Position numbers and translations under genes: made by a program
Notes under the pieces: generated by a model
Databases searched by the model: none
The model's input: the letters and a program-made list of their open reading frames with translations, nothing else
Told to the model about the DNA's origin: nothing
Assembly: GCF_024345795.1 (NCBI RefSeq)
Contig: NZ_JAGQBU010000003.1
Coordinates: forward strand, 98,408-162,407
DNA: 64,000 bases
Direction of reading: 5' to 3'
DNA from: Synechococcus sp. J7-Johnson
GTDB lineage: Bacteria > Cyanobacteriota > Cyanobacteriia > PCC-6307 > Cyanobiaceae
Part shown: in pieces, positions 8,234-18,214 of the stretch
Layout of the letters: each line of letters begins with the position of its first letter
How positions within the stretch are numbered: position 1 is the first letter of the stretch

Positions 8234-8956
8234 ATGGTTGGCAAAGGAACATCAGCAACCCGCGGGACCATTCAGGCCCTCGGCAGCACAGCGGTGCTGC
8301 TGGCCCTGCCTTCGCTGATCTCCAGCCGCTATGGCGCTGCTCTGGCTGCCGTTCCGCCGACGCTGCCCACACCCCCTCCGCTTGCCTCCAAGCCGGCAAC
8401 AGCTGCGCAATCGCGGCCTGCAGCTGCCACTGCCGCGGTCCGAGCCCCTGCCCCGACTGCAGTTCGCTATCCCCTCACCCGCCAACGGCGGGCCCTGCTG
8501 GCCACGATCCGCTACGCCGAGGGCACCTGGGCGAATGGTTCCCCCGATGGCTACCGCACCCTCTACGGCGGCGAGCTGGTGTCCTCCCTGGAGCGTCACC
8601 CGGACATCGTGGTGGTGAACCGCTACGCCAGTGCCGCCGCCGGGGCCTACCAGATGCTGCCAGCCACCTGGGAGGCGGCCAGTCGCCGTCTCGGTCTGCG
8701 CGGCTTCGGGCCCGCCAACCAGGACCAGGCAGCCCTCTATCTGGCTGATCAGCGTGGCGCCCTGGCGGCGATCGATAGAGGCCAGCTCTGTGATGATTCG
8801 TTGGCGCGCCTGGCTGGTGAATGGGCGTCCTTCCCCTTGCACCACGGCGGCAGTGCCTACGGCCAACCGGTGAAGGCCGCCGGCCAGCTGCGCCGCTTCT
8901 TCAACGAGCAGCTCAAGCGGCCGACTCTGCGACTGGCTGACGGCCAGCTCGTCTGA
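8234..8956 (+). CDS. Secreted GH104-type lysozyme / muramidase-like protein
   Basis: 240 residues. It has a signal-peptide-like hydrophobic segment at about 13-31, then an Ala/Pro-rich linker to about residue 75, then a lysozyme-fold domain. RALLATIRYAEGTW carries the likely catalytic Glu, followed by DGYRTLYGG and SAAAGAYQMLPATWEAA. This matches the lambda-endolysin-like GH104 family, which cleaves peptidoglycan. Expected place of action is the periplasm or cell wall, in growth or daughter-cell separation. Its long structured leader suggests RNA-level control. A phage-derived lysin is an alternative origin, but no phage genes are nearby. Confidence 0.82.
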   Translation: MVGKGTSATRGTIQALGSTAVLLALPSLISSRYGAALAAVPPTLPTPPPLASKPATAAQSRPAAATAAVRAPAPTAVRYPLTRQRRALLATIRYAEGTWANGSPDGYRTLYGGELVSSLERHPDIVVVNRYASAAAGAYQMLPATWEAASRRLGLRGFGPANQDQAALYLADQRGALAAIDRGQLCDDSLARLAGEWASFPLHHGGSAYGQPVKAAGQLRRFFNEQLKRPTLRLADGQLV

Positions 8957-9442
8957 TCAGGGCTCCCGGTAGACCACCCGGCCCCGTTCGTCGTTGCCCA
9001 CGTCCAGCAGATCGTCGTGGAGGAGCCGCTCGATTTCTTCGCGCACCCTCTCACGGGGCGTGTCACGGCGAAGCCGGCACTCCAGCAAGGCGTCGTTGTA
9101 AGTGAAGCCAGCGGCGCCGGCACGTCTGGCCAGGGCCAGCAGTTGGCGATCCAGCGGCGGCAGGGCATCCGCGGGGTCGTCGGCCTCGAGGGCCTCCAGC
9201 GCTTCCTGCAGCTGGAGCGGCTGGTTGGCCTGATCCACCAGTTCAGGGATCAGGAACAGATCCACCAGCTGACCGATGTAGCAGAGGCCGAAGGTGAGTA
9301 ACCAGAGCGTGCCGCTCAGGGGTTTGCGGGCATAGAAGCGCTGCAGGCCGCAGACCCCGAAGAGGCCCAGGGCCCAGAGCAGGTAGCCGGGTGCCACCTG
9401 ACGCCGCTGCTGGCGAATCCCAAGGGCTGCAGGACGTTTCAA
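8957..9442 (-). CDS. TM2-domain membrane protein
   Basis: 161 residues. The TM2 domain (about residues 17-70) has two hydrophobic helices around GVCGLQRFYARKP and WLLTFGLCYIGQLVDLFLIP, the typical G-x-x-R-F-Y and D-L-F pattern. The soluble C-terminal half looks like a small winged-helix (LLALARRAGAAGFTYNDALL to RGRVVYREP). TM2 proteins have no agreed biochemical role in bacteria. The start is TTG at 9442, overlapping the stop of the upstream DUF2605 gene as TTGA. The convergent GH104 gene ends at the adjacent base. Confidence 0.8.
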   Translation of the reverse strand: MKRPAALGIRQQRRQVAPGYLLWALGLFGVCGLQRFYARKPLSGTLWLLTFGLCYIGQLVDLFLIPELVDQANQPLQLQEALEALEADDPADALPPLDRQLLALARRAGAAGFTYNDALLECRLRRDTPRERVREEIERLLHDDLLDVGNDERGRVVYREP

Positions 9443-9813
9443 GGTTGGGTCGCTGAAGGCAGCTCAGGCAGCACCACTCCGGCCTGGCGCAGTTCCGCCG
9501 ACAGGGTCCAGACCTTCAGCACCAGGCGGTGCCAGGGAGCCATGGCATGCATGTCGAGGGCCATGCTCACCGGGGCGGCTGAGCGCAGGGTCCTGGCGGC
9601 AATCAGCTCCTTGCGGGCGTCGACCAGGCGCTGGGCGAGAGCATCCTGCTCGCCGGCTGCCAGCACGTTTTCCGGGCAGTGCTGGAGCAAGAGCAGCCCC
9701 CGATCGAACCAGAAGTCAAAATCCAGCAGCAGCGACCCCAGCAGCTGGTCGAGCAGCTCGCCCGCGGCGCCCGGCATGGGGGTCGAATCCGGTGTGGAGG
9801 GAAGATCACTCAC
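9439..9813 (-). CDS. DUF2605 family protein
   Basis: 124 residues, GTG start at 9813. The pattern LLLDFDFWFDRGLLLLQHCPENVL (residues about 28-51, quoted in part) is what I recognise as the cyanobacterial DUF2605 family. Helical, soluble, no signal peptide, one Cys. Function unknown. It is coupled to the TM2 gene through a TTGA overlap and is divergent from thrS, with 76 nt between them. Confidence 0.72.
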   Translation of the reverse strand: MSDLPSTPDSTPMPGAAGELLDQLLGSLLLDFDFWFDRGLLLLQHCPENVLAAGEQDALAQRLVDARKELIAARTLRSAAPVSMALDMHAMAPWHRLVLKVWTLSAELRQAGVVLPELPSATQP

Positions 9814-9889
9814 CAGCCAACCTTAGGAATTGATCGGGCGGCAGGGCTGAAACCGATGCGTAGGATCGACCCTGGCCTGGCCCGATTCC

Positions 9890-11716
9890 GTGTCCCCATC
9901 TCCGTCGACACTCCCGGCAGGCGAAGTCACCCGGATGCGCCTGCCGCGCACGAGCGAGAGCCCGGAGCTGCTGAGGATTCGCCATTCCATGAGCCATGTG
10001 CTGGCCATGGCGGTGCAGAAGCTCTTCCCCAGTGCCCAGGTCACGATCGGCCCCTGGACCGAGACCGGCTTCTACTACGACTTCGACAATCCCGAGCCCT
10101 TCACTGAGGCCGATCTCAAGGCGATCAAGAAGGAGATGGGCAAGATCATTGCCCGCAAGTTGCCGCTGCAGCGCCTTGAGGTGAGCCGCGAGGAAGCGGA
10201 GGCGCGCATCGGGTGGCAGAACGAGCCCTACAAACTCGAGATCCTGGCGGGGATCCAGGAGCCCATCACCCTCTACACCCTGGGCGAGGAGTGGTGGGAC
10301 CTCTGCGCCGGGCCCCACGTGGCCAACACCAGCGAACTCAATCCCAAAGCCTTCGAACTGGAGAGCGTGGCCGGGGCCTACTGGCGCGGCGATGAAAACA
10401 GGGCACAGCTGCAGCGCATCTACGGCACCGCCTGGCAGACGCCGGAGCAGCTGGCCGAATACAAGCACCGCAAGCAGGAAGCCCTGCGCCGCGATCACCG
10501 CCGCCTCGGCACCGACCTGCAGCTGTTCTCGATCGAAGATGAGGCCGGCGCTGGTCTGGTGTTCTGGCATCCCCGCGGCGCCCGCATGCGCCTGCTGATT
10601 GAGGATTACTGGCGCCAGGCACACTTCGCGGCTGGCTACGACCTGCTCTACACCCCACACGTGGCCGACCTGAGCCTGTGGAAAACCTCAGGCCACCTCG
10701 ACTTCTACAGCGAGAGCATGTTCGGGCCGATGGCAGTGGATGAGCGTCAGTATCAGCTCAAGCCGATGAACTGCCCGTTCCACGTGCTCACCTATGCCAG
10801 CACCCTGCGCTCCTACCGCGAGCTGCCGATCCGCTGGGCCGAGCTGGGCACGGTGTACCGCTATGAGCGCCCGGGCGTGATGCACGGGCTGATGCGCGTG
10901 CGCGGTTTCACCCAGGACGACGCCCACATCTTCTGCCTGCCCGAGCAGATCGGCGATGAGATTCTAGGAGTGCTCAACCTCACTGAAACGATCCTCTCCA
11001 GCTTCGACTTTTACACCTATGAGGTGAATCTCTCCACCCGTCCGCCGAAATCGATCGGTGAAGATGCCGTCTGGGATCTGGCCACTGCCGGCCTGATCGA
11101 GGCTCTCGAGCGCAAGGGCTGGCCATACAAGTTGGATGAGGGGGGCGGGGCGTTCTACGGCCCCAAGATCGACATCAAGATCGAGGATGCCATCGGCAGG
11201 ATGTGGCAGTGCTCCACGATCCAGCTCGATTTCAACCTGCCCGAGCGCTTCGATCTCCAATATGTAGCGGCCGATGGCAGCCGCCAGCGGCCGATCATGA
11301 TTCACCGGGCCATCTTCGGCTCGCTGGAGCGGTTCTTCGGGATCATGGTGGAGAACTACGCCGGCGATTTCCCCTTCTGGCTTGCCCCCGAGCAGGTGCG
11401 CTTGCTGCCGGTCACCGATGAGGTGATTCCCTATGCCGAAGAGGTGCAGGCCCAGCTCCGCTCCGCGGGGGTGCGTGCCGTTGTCGATCGCAGCGGCGAA
11501 CGCCTCGGCAAGTTGATTCGCCAGGGGGAGCAGCAGAAGATTCCCGTGCTGGCTGTGATCGGCGCCAAGGAGGCGGAGCAGGGCAGCGTCAGCCTCCGCT
11601 CCCGCCGCGACGGTGACCTCGGCAGCGTGGCGGTCGCAACCCTGGTGGCTGCGGCCCGATCCGCCGGCGAGACCCGTGCGGCTGGCCTTGGCCTGGAGCC
11701 GGCGACGGCATCTTGA
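9890..11716 (+). CDS. thrS: Threonyl-tRNA synthetase
   Basis: Class II synthetase that charges tRNA-Thr, 608 residues from a GTG. The N-terminal TGS domain is absent, as is usual in cyanobacterial ThrS. The N2 editing domain is present: HSMSH (His32/His36) and the CAGPHV pair that clears Ser-tRNA-Thr. The catalytic core shows the zinc-site Cys/His segment MNCPFHV, motif 2 around ELGTVYRYERPGVMHGL, and motif 3 GSLERFFGIMVENYAG. The anticodon-binding domain is at the C-terminus. The stop overlaps the glk start as TTGA. Confidence 0.97.
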   Translation: MSPSPSTLPAGEVTRMRLPRTSESPELLRIRHSMSHVLAMAVQKLFPSAQVTIGPWTETGFYYDFDNPEPFTEADLKAIKKEMGKIIARKLPLQRLEVSREEAEARIGWQNEPYKLEILAGIQEPITLYTLGEEWWDLCAGPHVANTSELNPKAFELESVAGAYWRGDENRAQLQRIYGTAWQTPEQLAEYKHRKQEALRRDHRRLGTDLQLFSIEDEAGAGLVFWHPRGARMRLLIEDYWRQAHFAAGYDLLYTPHVADLSLWKTSGHLDFYSESMFGPMAVDERQYQLKPMNCPFHVLTYASTLRSYRELPIRWAELGTVYRYERPGVMHGLMRVRGFTQDDAHIFCLPEQIGDEILGVLNLTETILSSFDFYTYEVNLSTRPPKSIGEDAVWDLATAGLIEALERKGWPYKLDEGGGAFYGPKIDIKIEDAIGRMWQCSTIQLDFNLPERFDLQYVAADGSRQRPIMIHRAIFGSLERFFGIMVENYAGDFPFWLAPEQVRLLPVTDEVIPYAEEVQAQLRSAGVRAVVDRSGERLGKLIRQGEQQKIPVLAVIGAKEAEQGSVSLRSRRDGDLGSVAVATLVAAARSAGETRAAGLGLEPATAS

Positions 11717-12744
11717 CCACCCTGCTGGCTGGCGACATCGGTGGCACCAAGACCCTGCTGGCCACCTACCGGCTGGAGACGGGAGAGCTGGTTCAGCTCC
11801 GCTGTGAGCGCTTCGTCTCCGCCGCCTGGGACGACTTCCCGGCCCTGGTACGCCAGTTCTTAGCCGGCGGCGCAGCCGGATCCGAGGCCCCCAGTCATGG
11901 CTGTCTGGCGATTGCCGGGCCGGTGCAGGACGGCCTGGTGCGGCTGACCAACCTGCCCTGGGAGCTGGACGAGCTGGAGCTGACGGCTGAGTGCGGGCTC
12001 AGGCGCCTGGAGCTGGTCAACGACTTCGCCGTGTTGATTTACGGGCTGCCACACCTGGGGGAGCAGCAGCAGGCGGTGGTGCGAGAAGGAGTGGCCCAGC
12101 CGGGGCCCCTGGCGATCCTCGGGGCGGGCACGGGCCTTGGCGTGGCCATCGGGGTGCCTGGAGCCCAGGGCCTGATCGCGCTGGCCAGTGAGGCTGCACA
12201 TGCTGAGTTCGCGCCGCGGCTGGAGCGGGAGTGGCGGCTGAAGCAGTGGCTGCAGCACGATCTGTCTCTGGAGCGGGTCTCGATCGAGCGGATCGTCAGT
12301 GGCACCGGCCTGGGCCATGTCTTCCGCTGGTTCCTGCACGAGGCCGGGTCCGGCGCTCCCCATGGGCTGGCGGAGGCGGCAGGGGCCTGGGCCCTGGCGG
12401 AGCTCCACGGCGAGGCGGAGCGCCCCGATCTGCCGGCACTGGTGGCCGCCGCTGCCGCCAGCGACGATCCAACCGCCGCTGCGGCTCTCGATCTCTGGCT
12501 GGGTGCCTACGGCTGCGTGGCGGGGGATCTGGCCCTGCAGAGCCTGTGCCGCGGTGGGCTCTGGCTGGGGGGTGGCACCGCCGCCAAGCTGCTGCCCCAG
12601 CTGCGCTCCCAGGCCTTTCTCGGCCCCTTGGCGGCCAAGGGGCGGCTGACGCCGGTGCTGCAGCAGATCCCGCTGCGGGCCCTGATCGATCCAGAGGCTG
12701 GCCTGTTCAGTGCCGCTTGCAGGGCGCGGATGCTGCTGGACTGA
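11713..12744 (+). CDS. glk: Glucokinase (ATP-type)
   Basis: Phosphorylates glucose to glucose-6-phosphate with ATP; 343 residues, the Glk (not ROK) family. It has the phosphate-binding LLAGDIGGTKT at residues 3-13, the catalytic Asp in LELVNDFAV at about 100-108, and adenosine-site glycines in LGAGTGLGV. The TTG start at 11713 overlaps the thrS stop (TTGA). It is followed 42 nt later by thrB. A second sugar kinase of the ROK family lies at 19991-20875. Confidence 0.92.
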   Translation: MTTLLAGDIGGTKTLLATYRLETGELVQLRCERFVSAAWDDFPALVRQFLAGGAAGSEAPSHGCLAIAGPVQDGLVRLTNLPWELDELELTAECGLRRLELVNDFAVLIYGLPHLGEQQQAVVREGVAQPGPLAILGAGTGLGVAIGVPGAQGLIALASEAAHAEFAPRLEREWRLKQWLQHDLSLERVSIERIVSGTGLGHVFRWFLHEAGSGAPHGLAEAAGAWALAELHGEAERPDLPALVAAAAASDDPTAAAALDLWLGAYGCVAGDLALQSLCRGGLWLGGGTAAKLLPQLRSQAFLGPLAAKGRLTPVLQQIPLRALIDPEAGLFSAACRARMLLD

Positions 12745-12786
12745 GGCTGGTCGGGCGGATGGGACACTGACCCGAGCAGAAAGGTT

Positions 12787-13740
12787 GTGATGGTGAGGCC
12801 CCGCATCGGGCAGGGTGTGCAGGTGGATGTGCCGGCGACCACCGCCAACCTTGGTCCAGGGTTCGATTGCCTCGGGGCGGCCCTGGAGCTGAACAACCGC
12901 TTTGAGCTGCGCTGCATCGAGGGGGATGGTGAACGCTTCGATCTGCTGATCGAAGGCACCGAGGGGGCTCACCTGCGCGGTGGACCGGACAACCTCGTCT
13001 ACCGCTCGGCCCAGCGGGTGTGGAAGGAGGCAGGCCAGCAGCCGGTGGCGCTCGAGGCCCGGGTGCGGCTGGCGGTTCCACCGGCCCGGGGGCTGGGCAG
13101 CAGCGCCACGGCGATCGTGGCCGGCCTGATCGGCGCCAACGCTTTGGTGGGGGAACCCCTGAGCAAGGAGAAGCTGCTGGAGCTGGCCATCGACATCGAG
13201 GGGCATCCCGACAATGTCGTTCCTTCGCTGCTGGGTGGTCTCTGCATGACCGCACGAGCGGCCTCGCACCGTTGGCGGGTGGTGCGCTGTGAATGGCAGG
13301 AGAGTGTCAAGGCGGTGGTGGTGATTCCGGCCATCCGGCTCTCCACCAGCGAGGCGAGGCGGGTGATGCCCAAGCTGATTCCGATTGCCGACGCCGTGGT
13401 CAACCTGGGCTCGCTCACCCTGCTGCTGCAGGGGCTGCGCACCGGCAATGGCGATCTGATCGCCGACGGCATGCACGACCGGTTACATGAGCCCTACCGC
13501 TGGGGTTTGATCCAGGGGGGACGCCAGGTGCGCCAGGCGGCGCTCGACGCCGGAGCCTGGGGCTGCGTGATCAGTGGCGCCGGGCCGAGCCTGCTGGCTC
13601 TGGCCAGCGCCGACCATGCCCCTGCCGTGAGCCGGGCGATGGTGTCGGCCTGGGAGCGGGAGGGGGTCGCCTCCCGGGCCGAAGTACTGCGGGTGCAGCT
13701 GAGCGGCAGCCGCTGGAACGACCTCCCAGACCGCCCCTGA
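12787..13740 (+). CDS. thrB: Homoserine kinase
   Basis: GHMP kinase that phosphorylates homoserine in threonine synthesis, 317 residues. Visible are ANLGPGFDCLG near the N-terminus, the ATP loop PPARGLGSSATAIVAGL (about residues 98-114), and the C-terminal GHMP motif WGCVISGAGPSLLA. The start is GTG at 12787, immediately followed by ATG at 12790. It sits in one direction with thrS, glk and ndhD; threonine supply and charging genes are thus neighbours. Confidence 0.95.
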   Translation: MMVRPRIGQGVQVDVPATTANLGPGFDCLGAALELNNRFELRCIEGDGERFDLLIEGTEGAHLRGGPDNLVYRSAQRVWKEAGQQPVALEARVRLAVPPARGLGSSATAIVAGLIGANALVGEPLSKEKLLELAIDIEGHPDNVVPSLLGGLCMTARAASHRWRVVRCEWQESVKAVVVIPAIRLSTSEARRVMPKLIPIADAVVNLGSLTLLLQGLRTGNGDLIADGMHDRLHEPYRWGLIQGGRQVRQAALDAGAWGCVISGAGPSLLALASADHAPAVSRAMVSAWEREGVASRAEVLRVQLSGSRWNDLPDRP

Positions 13741-13831
13741 GCAGGTGCTAGTGAGTACAACTACCTAACTGATACATTCAGTGCCCGAAAGCCGGTTCAT
13801 CCGGCTACAACCGACCCTTCCGCAATCTCGA

Positions 13832-15406
13832 ATGGACGCCACTCTGCCCCTCACAGTTGCGTCCGACTTGCCTGCTTCCTTTCCCTGGCTCAGCCTGATA
13901 GCTCTGTTGCCGGCGGCAGGCGCCCTGCTGATGCCGCTGCTCCCCGGCGACGGCACCGATCCCCGCGCGCCCCGCACCATCGCCCTGGTGGTGCTGCTGG
14001 CCGATCTGCTGCTGATGATGTGGGTGTTCAGCCAGCGTTTTGACGGTGGACTGAGCGGCCTGCAGCTGGTGGAGCGGGTGCCATGGGTCCCCCTGCTCGG
14101 TCTGGAGTGGTCGCTCGGAGCTGATGGCCTCTCGGCGCCCCTGGTGGTGCTCAGCGGATTGGTCACCCTGCTGGCGGTGGCGGCCAGCTGGAACGTGAAC
14201 CGCAAGACCCAGCTCTATTTCGGCCTGCTGCTGCTGCAGGCCTCGGCCCAGTCGCTGGTGTTTCTGTCCCAGGACTTTCTGCTTTTCTTCCTGGCCTGGG
14301 AACTGGAGCTGGTGCCTGTCTACCTGCTGATCGCGATCTGGGGCGGAACCCAGCGCCAGTACGCAGCCACCAAATTCATTCTCTACACCGCCACCGCCTC
14401 GCTGTTGATCCTGATCAGCGGGCTGGCCCTGGCCCTGGGCGGCGATGGCTTCACCCTCAACCTGCAGGAACTCAGCCAGCGCTCCTATGGCGGCAGTTTC
14501 GGACTGCTCTGTTATCTGGGCTTCCTGATCGGCTTCGGGGTGAAGTTGCCGATGTTCCCCCTCCACACCTGGCTGCCCGATGCCCATGGTGAGGCCAATG
14601 CCCCGGTGTCGATGTTGCTGGCGGGGGTGCTGCTGAAGATGGGTGGCTATGCCCTGTTGCGCTTCAACGTGCAGATGCTGCCCGACGCCCATGTCCAGCT
14701 GGCGCCGGCCCTGGTGGTCCTGGGCATCGTCAACATCATCTATGGGGCACTGAATGCCTTTGCCCAGGACAACGTCAAACGAAGGATCGCCTGCAGCTCG
14801 GTGAGTCACATGGGCTTCGTGTTGCTCGGCATCGGTGCCATTGACAGCCTCGGCATGAGCGGAGCGATGCTGCAGATGATCAGCCACGGACTGATCGCCG
14901 CCTCGATGTTCTTCGTTACGGGGGTGTTCTACGAGCGCACCAAGACCCTCTCGATCCCGAACATGGGGGGGCTCGCGAAGGTGCTGCCGATCACCTTCGC
15001 CTTCTTCCTGGCCAGTTCGCTCGCCTCCCTGGCTCTGCCTGGCATGAGCGGCTTCATCAGTGAGATCACCGTCTTCCTGGGAATCACCGCCAACGATGGC
15101 TTCACCGTGCCCTTCAGGGTGGTCACGATCGTGCTGGCGGCCATCGGCCTGGTGCTCACCCCCGTCTACCTGCTCTCGCTCTGCCGGAGGGTGTTCTTCG
15201 GACCCAGGATTCCGGCGCTGGCTGTGGTGGGCGACATGAAGCCCAGGGAGCTGGTGATCGGCCTCTGCCTGCTGGTGCCCACCCTGGCGATCGGCTTCTG
15301 GCCCCGCCTGGCGATCGATTTTTACGGGGCCACCACCAACGCCCTGGCGGAAGGGCTCAGCAGCCCCAGCGCGATTGCGATCGGGCGGATTTCCGCTCTC
15401 GGTTGA
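13832..15406 (+). CDS. ndhD: NAD(P)H dehydrogenase-like complex (NDH-1) subunit 4
   Basis: Antiporter-like proton-pumping membrane subunit of the thylakoid NDH-1 complex used in cyclic electron flow and respiration. 524 residues from the ATG at 13832, or 541 from the GTG at 13781, which would add a non-hydrophobic 17-residue leader. About 14 membrane spans. It carries the conserved Glu in [15 protein letters not shown], the Lys in [21 protein letters not shown], and [14 protein letters not shown] cannot separate NdhD1 from other paralogues (NdhD3/D4 of CO2-uptake complexes) by eye; the thrB neighbourhood favours D1. Confidence 0.92.
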   Translation: MDATLPLTVASDLPASFPWLSLIALLPAAGALLMPLLPGDGTDPRAPRTIALVVLLADLLLMMWVFSQRFDGGLSGLQLVERVPWVPLLGLEWSLGADGLSAPLVVLSGLVTLLAVAASWNVNRKTQLYFGLLLLQASAQSLVFLSQDFLLFFLAWELELVPVYLLIAIWGGTQRQYAATKFILYTATASLLILISGLALALGGDGFTLNLQELSQRSYGGSFGLLCYLGFLIGFGVKLPMFPLHTWLPDAHGEANAPVSMLLAGVLLKMGGYALLRFNVQMLPDAHVQLAPALVVLGIVNIIYGALNAFAQDNVKRRIACSSVSHMGFVLLGIGAIDSLGMSGAMLQMISHGLIAASMFFVTGVFYERTKTLSIPNMGGLAKVLPITFAFFLASSLASLALPGMSGFISEITVFLGITANDGFTVPFRVVTIVLAAIGLVLTPVYLLSLCRRVFFGPRIPALAVVGDMKPRELVIGLCLLVPTLAIGFWPRLAIDFYGATTNALAEGLSSPSAIAIGRISALG

Positions 15407-15461
15407 ACCGCCGTAGTGGCGCTGATCAGCTGGAATGAGCCCATTGACGCGGTTCACGTCC

Positions 15462-17597
15462 ATGAGCGCCTCCCTGCTTGCGCCCCCGCTGCTTCGCGGC
15501 GAAGGCCTTCCCGACTTCTCGGCCATCACTGCCGAGCAGGTGAGCCAGCAGATCCCTGGCCTGCTCGACGAGCTCAACGCCGGCCTGAGCGAGCTGGAGC
15601 AGCGCCTGGAGCTGGCCCTGGCCTCGGCTGAACCCCTTGGCTGGGCTGAGGTGATGGATCCGCTGCAGCGGCTGGGGGAGCGCCTGCGCTGGAGCTGGGG
15701 TGTTGTCACCCATCTCAATGGCGTCTGCAACAGCCCCGAGCTGCGGGAGGCGCACCAGAGTCAGCAAGTGGCCGTGGTGGCCTTCGGCAACCGCGCCGGT
15801 CAGAGCCGCACTGTGTACCGGGCCCTGGAGCAGCTCCAGGAGCAGCACAGGGCTGGCCGCCTGCCCCTCGATGCAACCCAGGAGAGGATCCTCGCGGCCG
15901 AACTGCTTGAGATGCAGCTGCGGGGCGTGGCCCTGGAGGGGGAGGCCCAGGCGGCCTTCAATGCCGCCAGTGAGCAGCTCGCCCAGCTCGCCACCCGTTT
16001 CGGCAACCACGTGCTTGATGCCACCAACGGCTGGACCCTGGCCCTGAGCACGTCGGACGAGGTGGAGGGACTGCCTGAAAGCCTGCGCCAACTGCTGGCC
16101 CAGGCGGCACGGGAGGCGGGGCTGAACGGGCCCGATGGCAGCCAGGCCAGCGCCGAGGCCGGTCCCTGGCTGGTGGGGCTGGACATGCCCCGGGCCATGC
16201 CCTTTCTCAAATACAGCCGCTGCCGCGACCTGCGCGAGCAGCTGTACAAGGCCCAGGTGAGCCGTGCCTCATCCGGTGATCTCGACAACCGCCCCTTGAT
16301 CGAGCGCATCCTCACCCTCAAGCGCGAGCAGGCCGTGCGGCTGGGTTACGCCAACTGGGCCGAGGTGAGCCTGGCTTCGAAGATGGCCGAGTCTGTGGAC
16401 GCGGTGGAACGCCTGCTGGAGGATCTGCGCGCGGCCTCCTACCCGGCTGCTGAACGGGAGCTGCAGGCACTGGCCGCCTGCGCCGAGCGTCAGGGCGCCC
16501 CTGAAGCCAGCGAGCTCAAACCATGGGACGTGAGCTTCTGGGCCGAGGTGCTGCGCCGCGAGAGCTTCGATCTGCACGGGGAGGCCCTGCGCCCCTGGTT
16601 CCCCCTGCCGCGGGTGCTCGATGGCCTGTTCGCCCTCTGCGGCCGCCTATTCGGCATCCGCATCGAAGCTGCCGATGGCGAGGCACCGATCTGGCAAGCC
16701 GATGTGCATTTCTTTCGGGTCTTCGATGCCGGCAGCGGTAAGCCCATCGCCGGGTTCTATCTCGATCCCTACAGCCGCCCCGGCAGCAAGCGCGGTGGAG
16801 CCTGGATGGACGATTGCCTCGGTCGCTCCATTGATGCCGCCGGAAATCCGGTGCTGCCGGTGGCCTACCTGATCTGCAACCAGAGCCCGCCGGTGGGGGA
16901 CACCCCCAGCCTGATGACCTTCGAGGAGGTGGAGACCCTCTTCCATGAATTCGGTCATGGGCTCCAGCACATGCTCACCACCGTGGAGCGGCCCCAGGCG
17001 GCGGGCATCAACCATGTGGAGTGGGACGCGGTGGAACTGCCCAGCCAGTTCATGGAGAACTGGTGCTACGACCGGTCCACGCTGCTTGGCATGGCCCGGC
17101 ACTTGCAGTCCGGTGAGCCCCTGCCCGAGGCGGAGTTCGCCAAGCTGCTGGCGGCGCGCACCTTCATGGGCGGCAGCGCCACCCTGCGCCAGGTGCATTT
17201 CGCCCTGGTGGATCTGCGCCTGCACAGCGCCTGGACTCCCGGTTCAGGCCAGAGCCCCGAGGATCTGCGCCGGCAGATCGCCCGCACCACCACGGTGCTG
17301 CCCCCCATCCCGGAAGACTGCTTCCTCTGCGCCTTCAGCCACATCTTCGCGGGGGGCTACTCCGCCGGCTACTACTCCTACAAGTGGGCCGAGGTGCTCA
17401 GTGCCGATGCCTTCAGCGCCTTCGAGGAGGTGGGTCTGGGGAATGAGCCAGCCGTTCAGAGCACGGGCCGCCGTTTCCGCGACACGGTGCTCAGCCTCGG
17501 GGGCAGCCGCAGCCCCGCCGAGGTGTTTGAGGCCTTCCGCGGCCGGGCTCCCTCGGCGGAGGCCCTGATCCGCCACTCGGGTCTGGTGGCCGCCTGA
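15462..17597 (+). CDS. prlC: Oligopeptidase A-like M3 family metallopeptidase
   Basis: Zinc metallopeptidase that degrades peptides, including released signal peptides, in the cytoplasm. 711 residues from the ATG at 15462 (MSASLLAPPLLRG); 720 from the ATG at 15435. The zinc site is FHEFGHGLQHM at about residues 498-508 of the long form, with the third ligand Glu in NHVEWDAVELPSQFMENW. The length is normal for OpdA/PrlC. It is convergent with the lipase-like gene, only 19 nt away, and no T-tract hairpin is visible in that gap. Confidence 0.93.
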   Translation: MSASLLAPPLLRGEGLPDFSAITAEQVSQQIPGLLDELNAGLSELEQRLELALASAEPLGWAEVMDPLQRLGERLRWSWGVVTHLNGVCNSPELREAHQSQQVAVVAFGNRAGQSRTVYRALEQLQEQHRAGRLPLDATQERILAAELLEMQLRGVALEGEAQAAFNAASEQLAQLATRFGNHVLDATNGWTLALSTSDEVEGLPESLRQLLAQAAREAGLNGPDGSQASAEAGPWLVGLDMPRAMPFLKYSRCRDLREQLYKAQVSRASSGDLDNRPLIERILTLKREQAVRLGYANWAEVSLASKMAESVDAVERLLEDLRAASYPAAERELQALAACAERQGAPEASELKPWDVSFWAEVLRRESFDLHGEALRPWFPLPRVLDGLFALCGRLFGIRIEAADGEAPIWQADVHFFRVFDAGSGKPIAGFYLDPYSRPGSKRGGAWMDDCLGRSIDAAGNPVLPVAYLICNQSPPVGDTPSLMTFEEVETLFHEFGHGLQHMLTTVERPQAAGINHVEWDAVELPSQFMENWCYDRSTLLGMARHLQSGEPLPEAEFAKLLAARTFMGGSATLRQVHFALVDLRLHSAWTPGSGQSPEDLRRQIARTTTVLPPIPEDCFLCAFSHIFAGGYSAGYYSYKWAEVLSADAFSAFEEVGLGNEPAVQSTGRRFRDTVLSLGGSRSPAEVFEAFRGRAPSAEALIRHSGLVAA

Positions 17598-17616
17598 TCA
17601 GTGTCGCTGGAGGTGG

Positions 17617-18210
17617 TCAGGGGCGCAGCAATTCCCGATGGATCACCTCCAGTGACGCTGGCGCGCTGAGCACGTTCTGGTGCAGCAATACCGGCAGGGT
17701 CCTGGCGGGTCCGAATGGCAGTACCCCCTTCCAGGCCGGCACCACCACCTGGTCGGTGGGGGTGTAGAGGCTCAGGCACTCCACCCCGGCCAGGGCGTGG
17801 GGATCGTCGTTGAGTCGGCGCAGCAGCGGACTGCCCGGTTTCATGTCGGCGATTCCCCCCAGCAGGAACGCCGGCCAGGGCTGGGCCGTGAGCGTGCCCT
17901 GCTGCGGGCTGGCCACGCTGATGAAGCGACGGGTGCGCTTCTCGCCGCTCAGCAGCTGCAACCAGCAACGGGCGATCACCCCGCCCATCGAGAAGCCGAG
18001 CAGATCGATCGGTTCCTCGGCTCCGAACCTTGCTTCGATGGCCTTGCCCAGCCGCTCGGCCAGGTCCAGCAGGGGGGTGGCACCGAGCCGGTGACTCAGG
18101 TGGGGAACCAGCAGCGGATCGCGGGCTCCCGCCAGTTGCTGCTCAAGGCGCCGGAACAGGCGGGGCGAATCCCAGAGCCCATGCACCAGCACCAGAGGCG
18201 GGACGGTCAT
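17617..18210 (-). CDS. Alpha/beta hydrolase (lipase-like)
   Basis: 197 residues from the ATG at 18210 (MTVPPLVLVHGLWDS). The oxyanion region is LVHGLWDSP, the nucleophile elbow GFSMGG (about residue 93), a possible acid is in TPTDQVV, and the His is near the end (LLHQNVL or EVIHREL). The fold resembles triacylglycerol lipase/PGAP1-type hydrolases; the substrate is unknown. An earlier in-frame start at 18234 would overlap folB by about 20 nt. Same strand as folB and proA and tightly spaced. Confidence 0.8.
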   Translation of the reverse strand: MTVPPLVLVHGLWDSPRLFRRLEQQLAGARDPLLVPHLSHRLGATPLLDLAERLGKAIEARFGAEEPIDLLGFSMGGVIARCWLQLLSGEKRTRRFISVASPQQGTLTAQPWPAFLLGGIADMKPGSPLLRRLNDDPHALAGVECLSLYTPTDQVVVPAWKGVLPFGPARTLPVLLHQNVLSAPASLEVIHRELLRP

Positions 18211-18214
18211 CGGC

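Noticed and set aside
11860..13476. 538-codon open frame antisense to glk and thrB
   Set aside because: Spans two clear sense genes and their gap; no recognisable domain.
13805..15730. 641-codon open frame antisense to ndhD and prlC
   Set aside because: Gln/His/Arg/Glu-rich translation without domains; ndhD on the other strand is unmistakable. It is an effect of high GC codon use.
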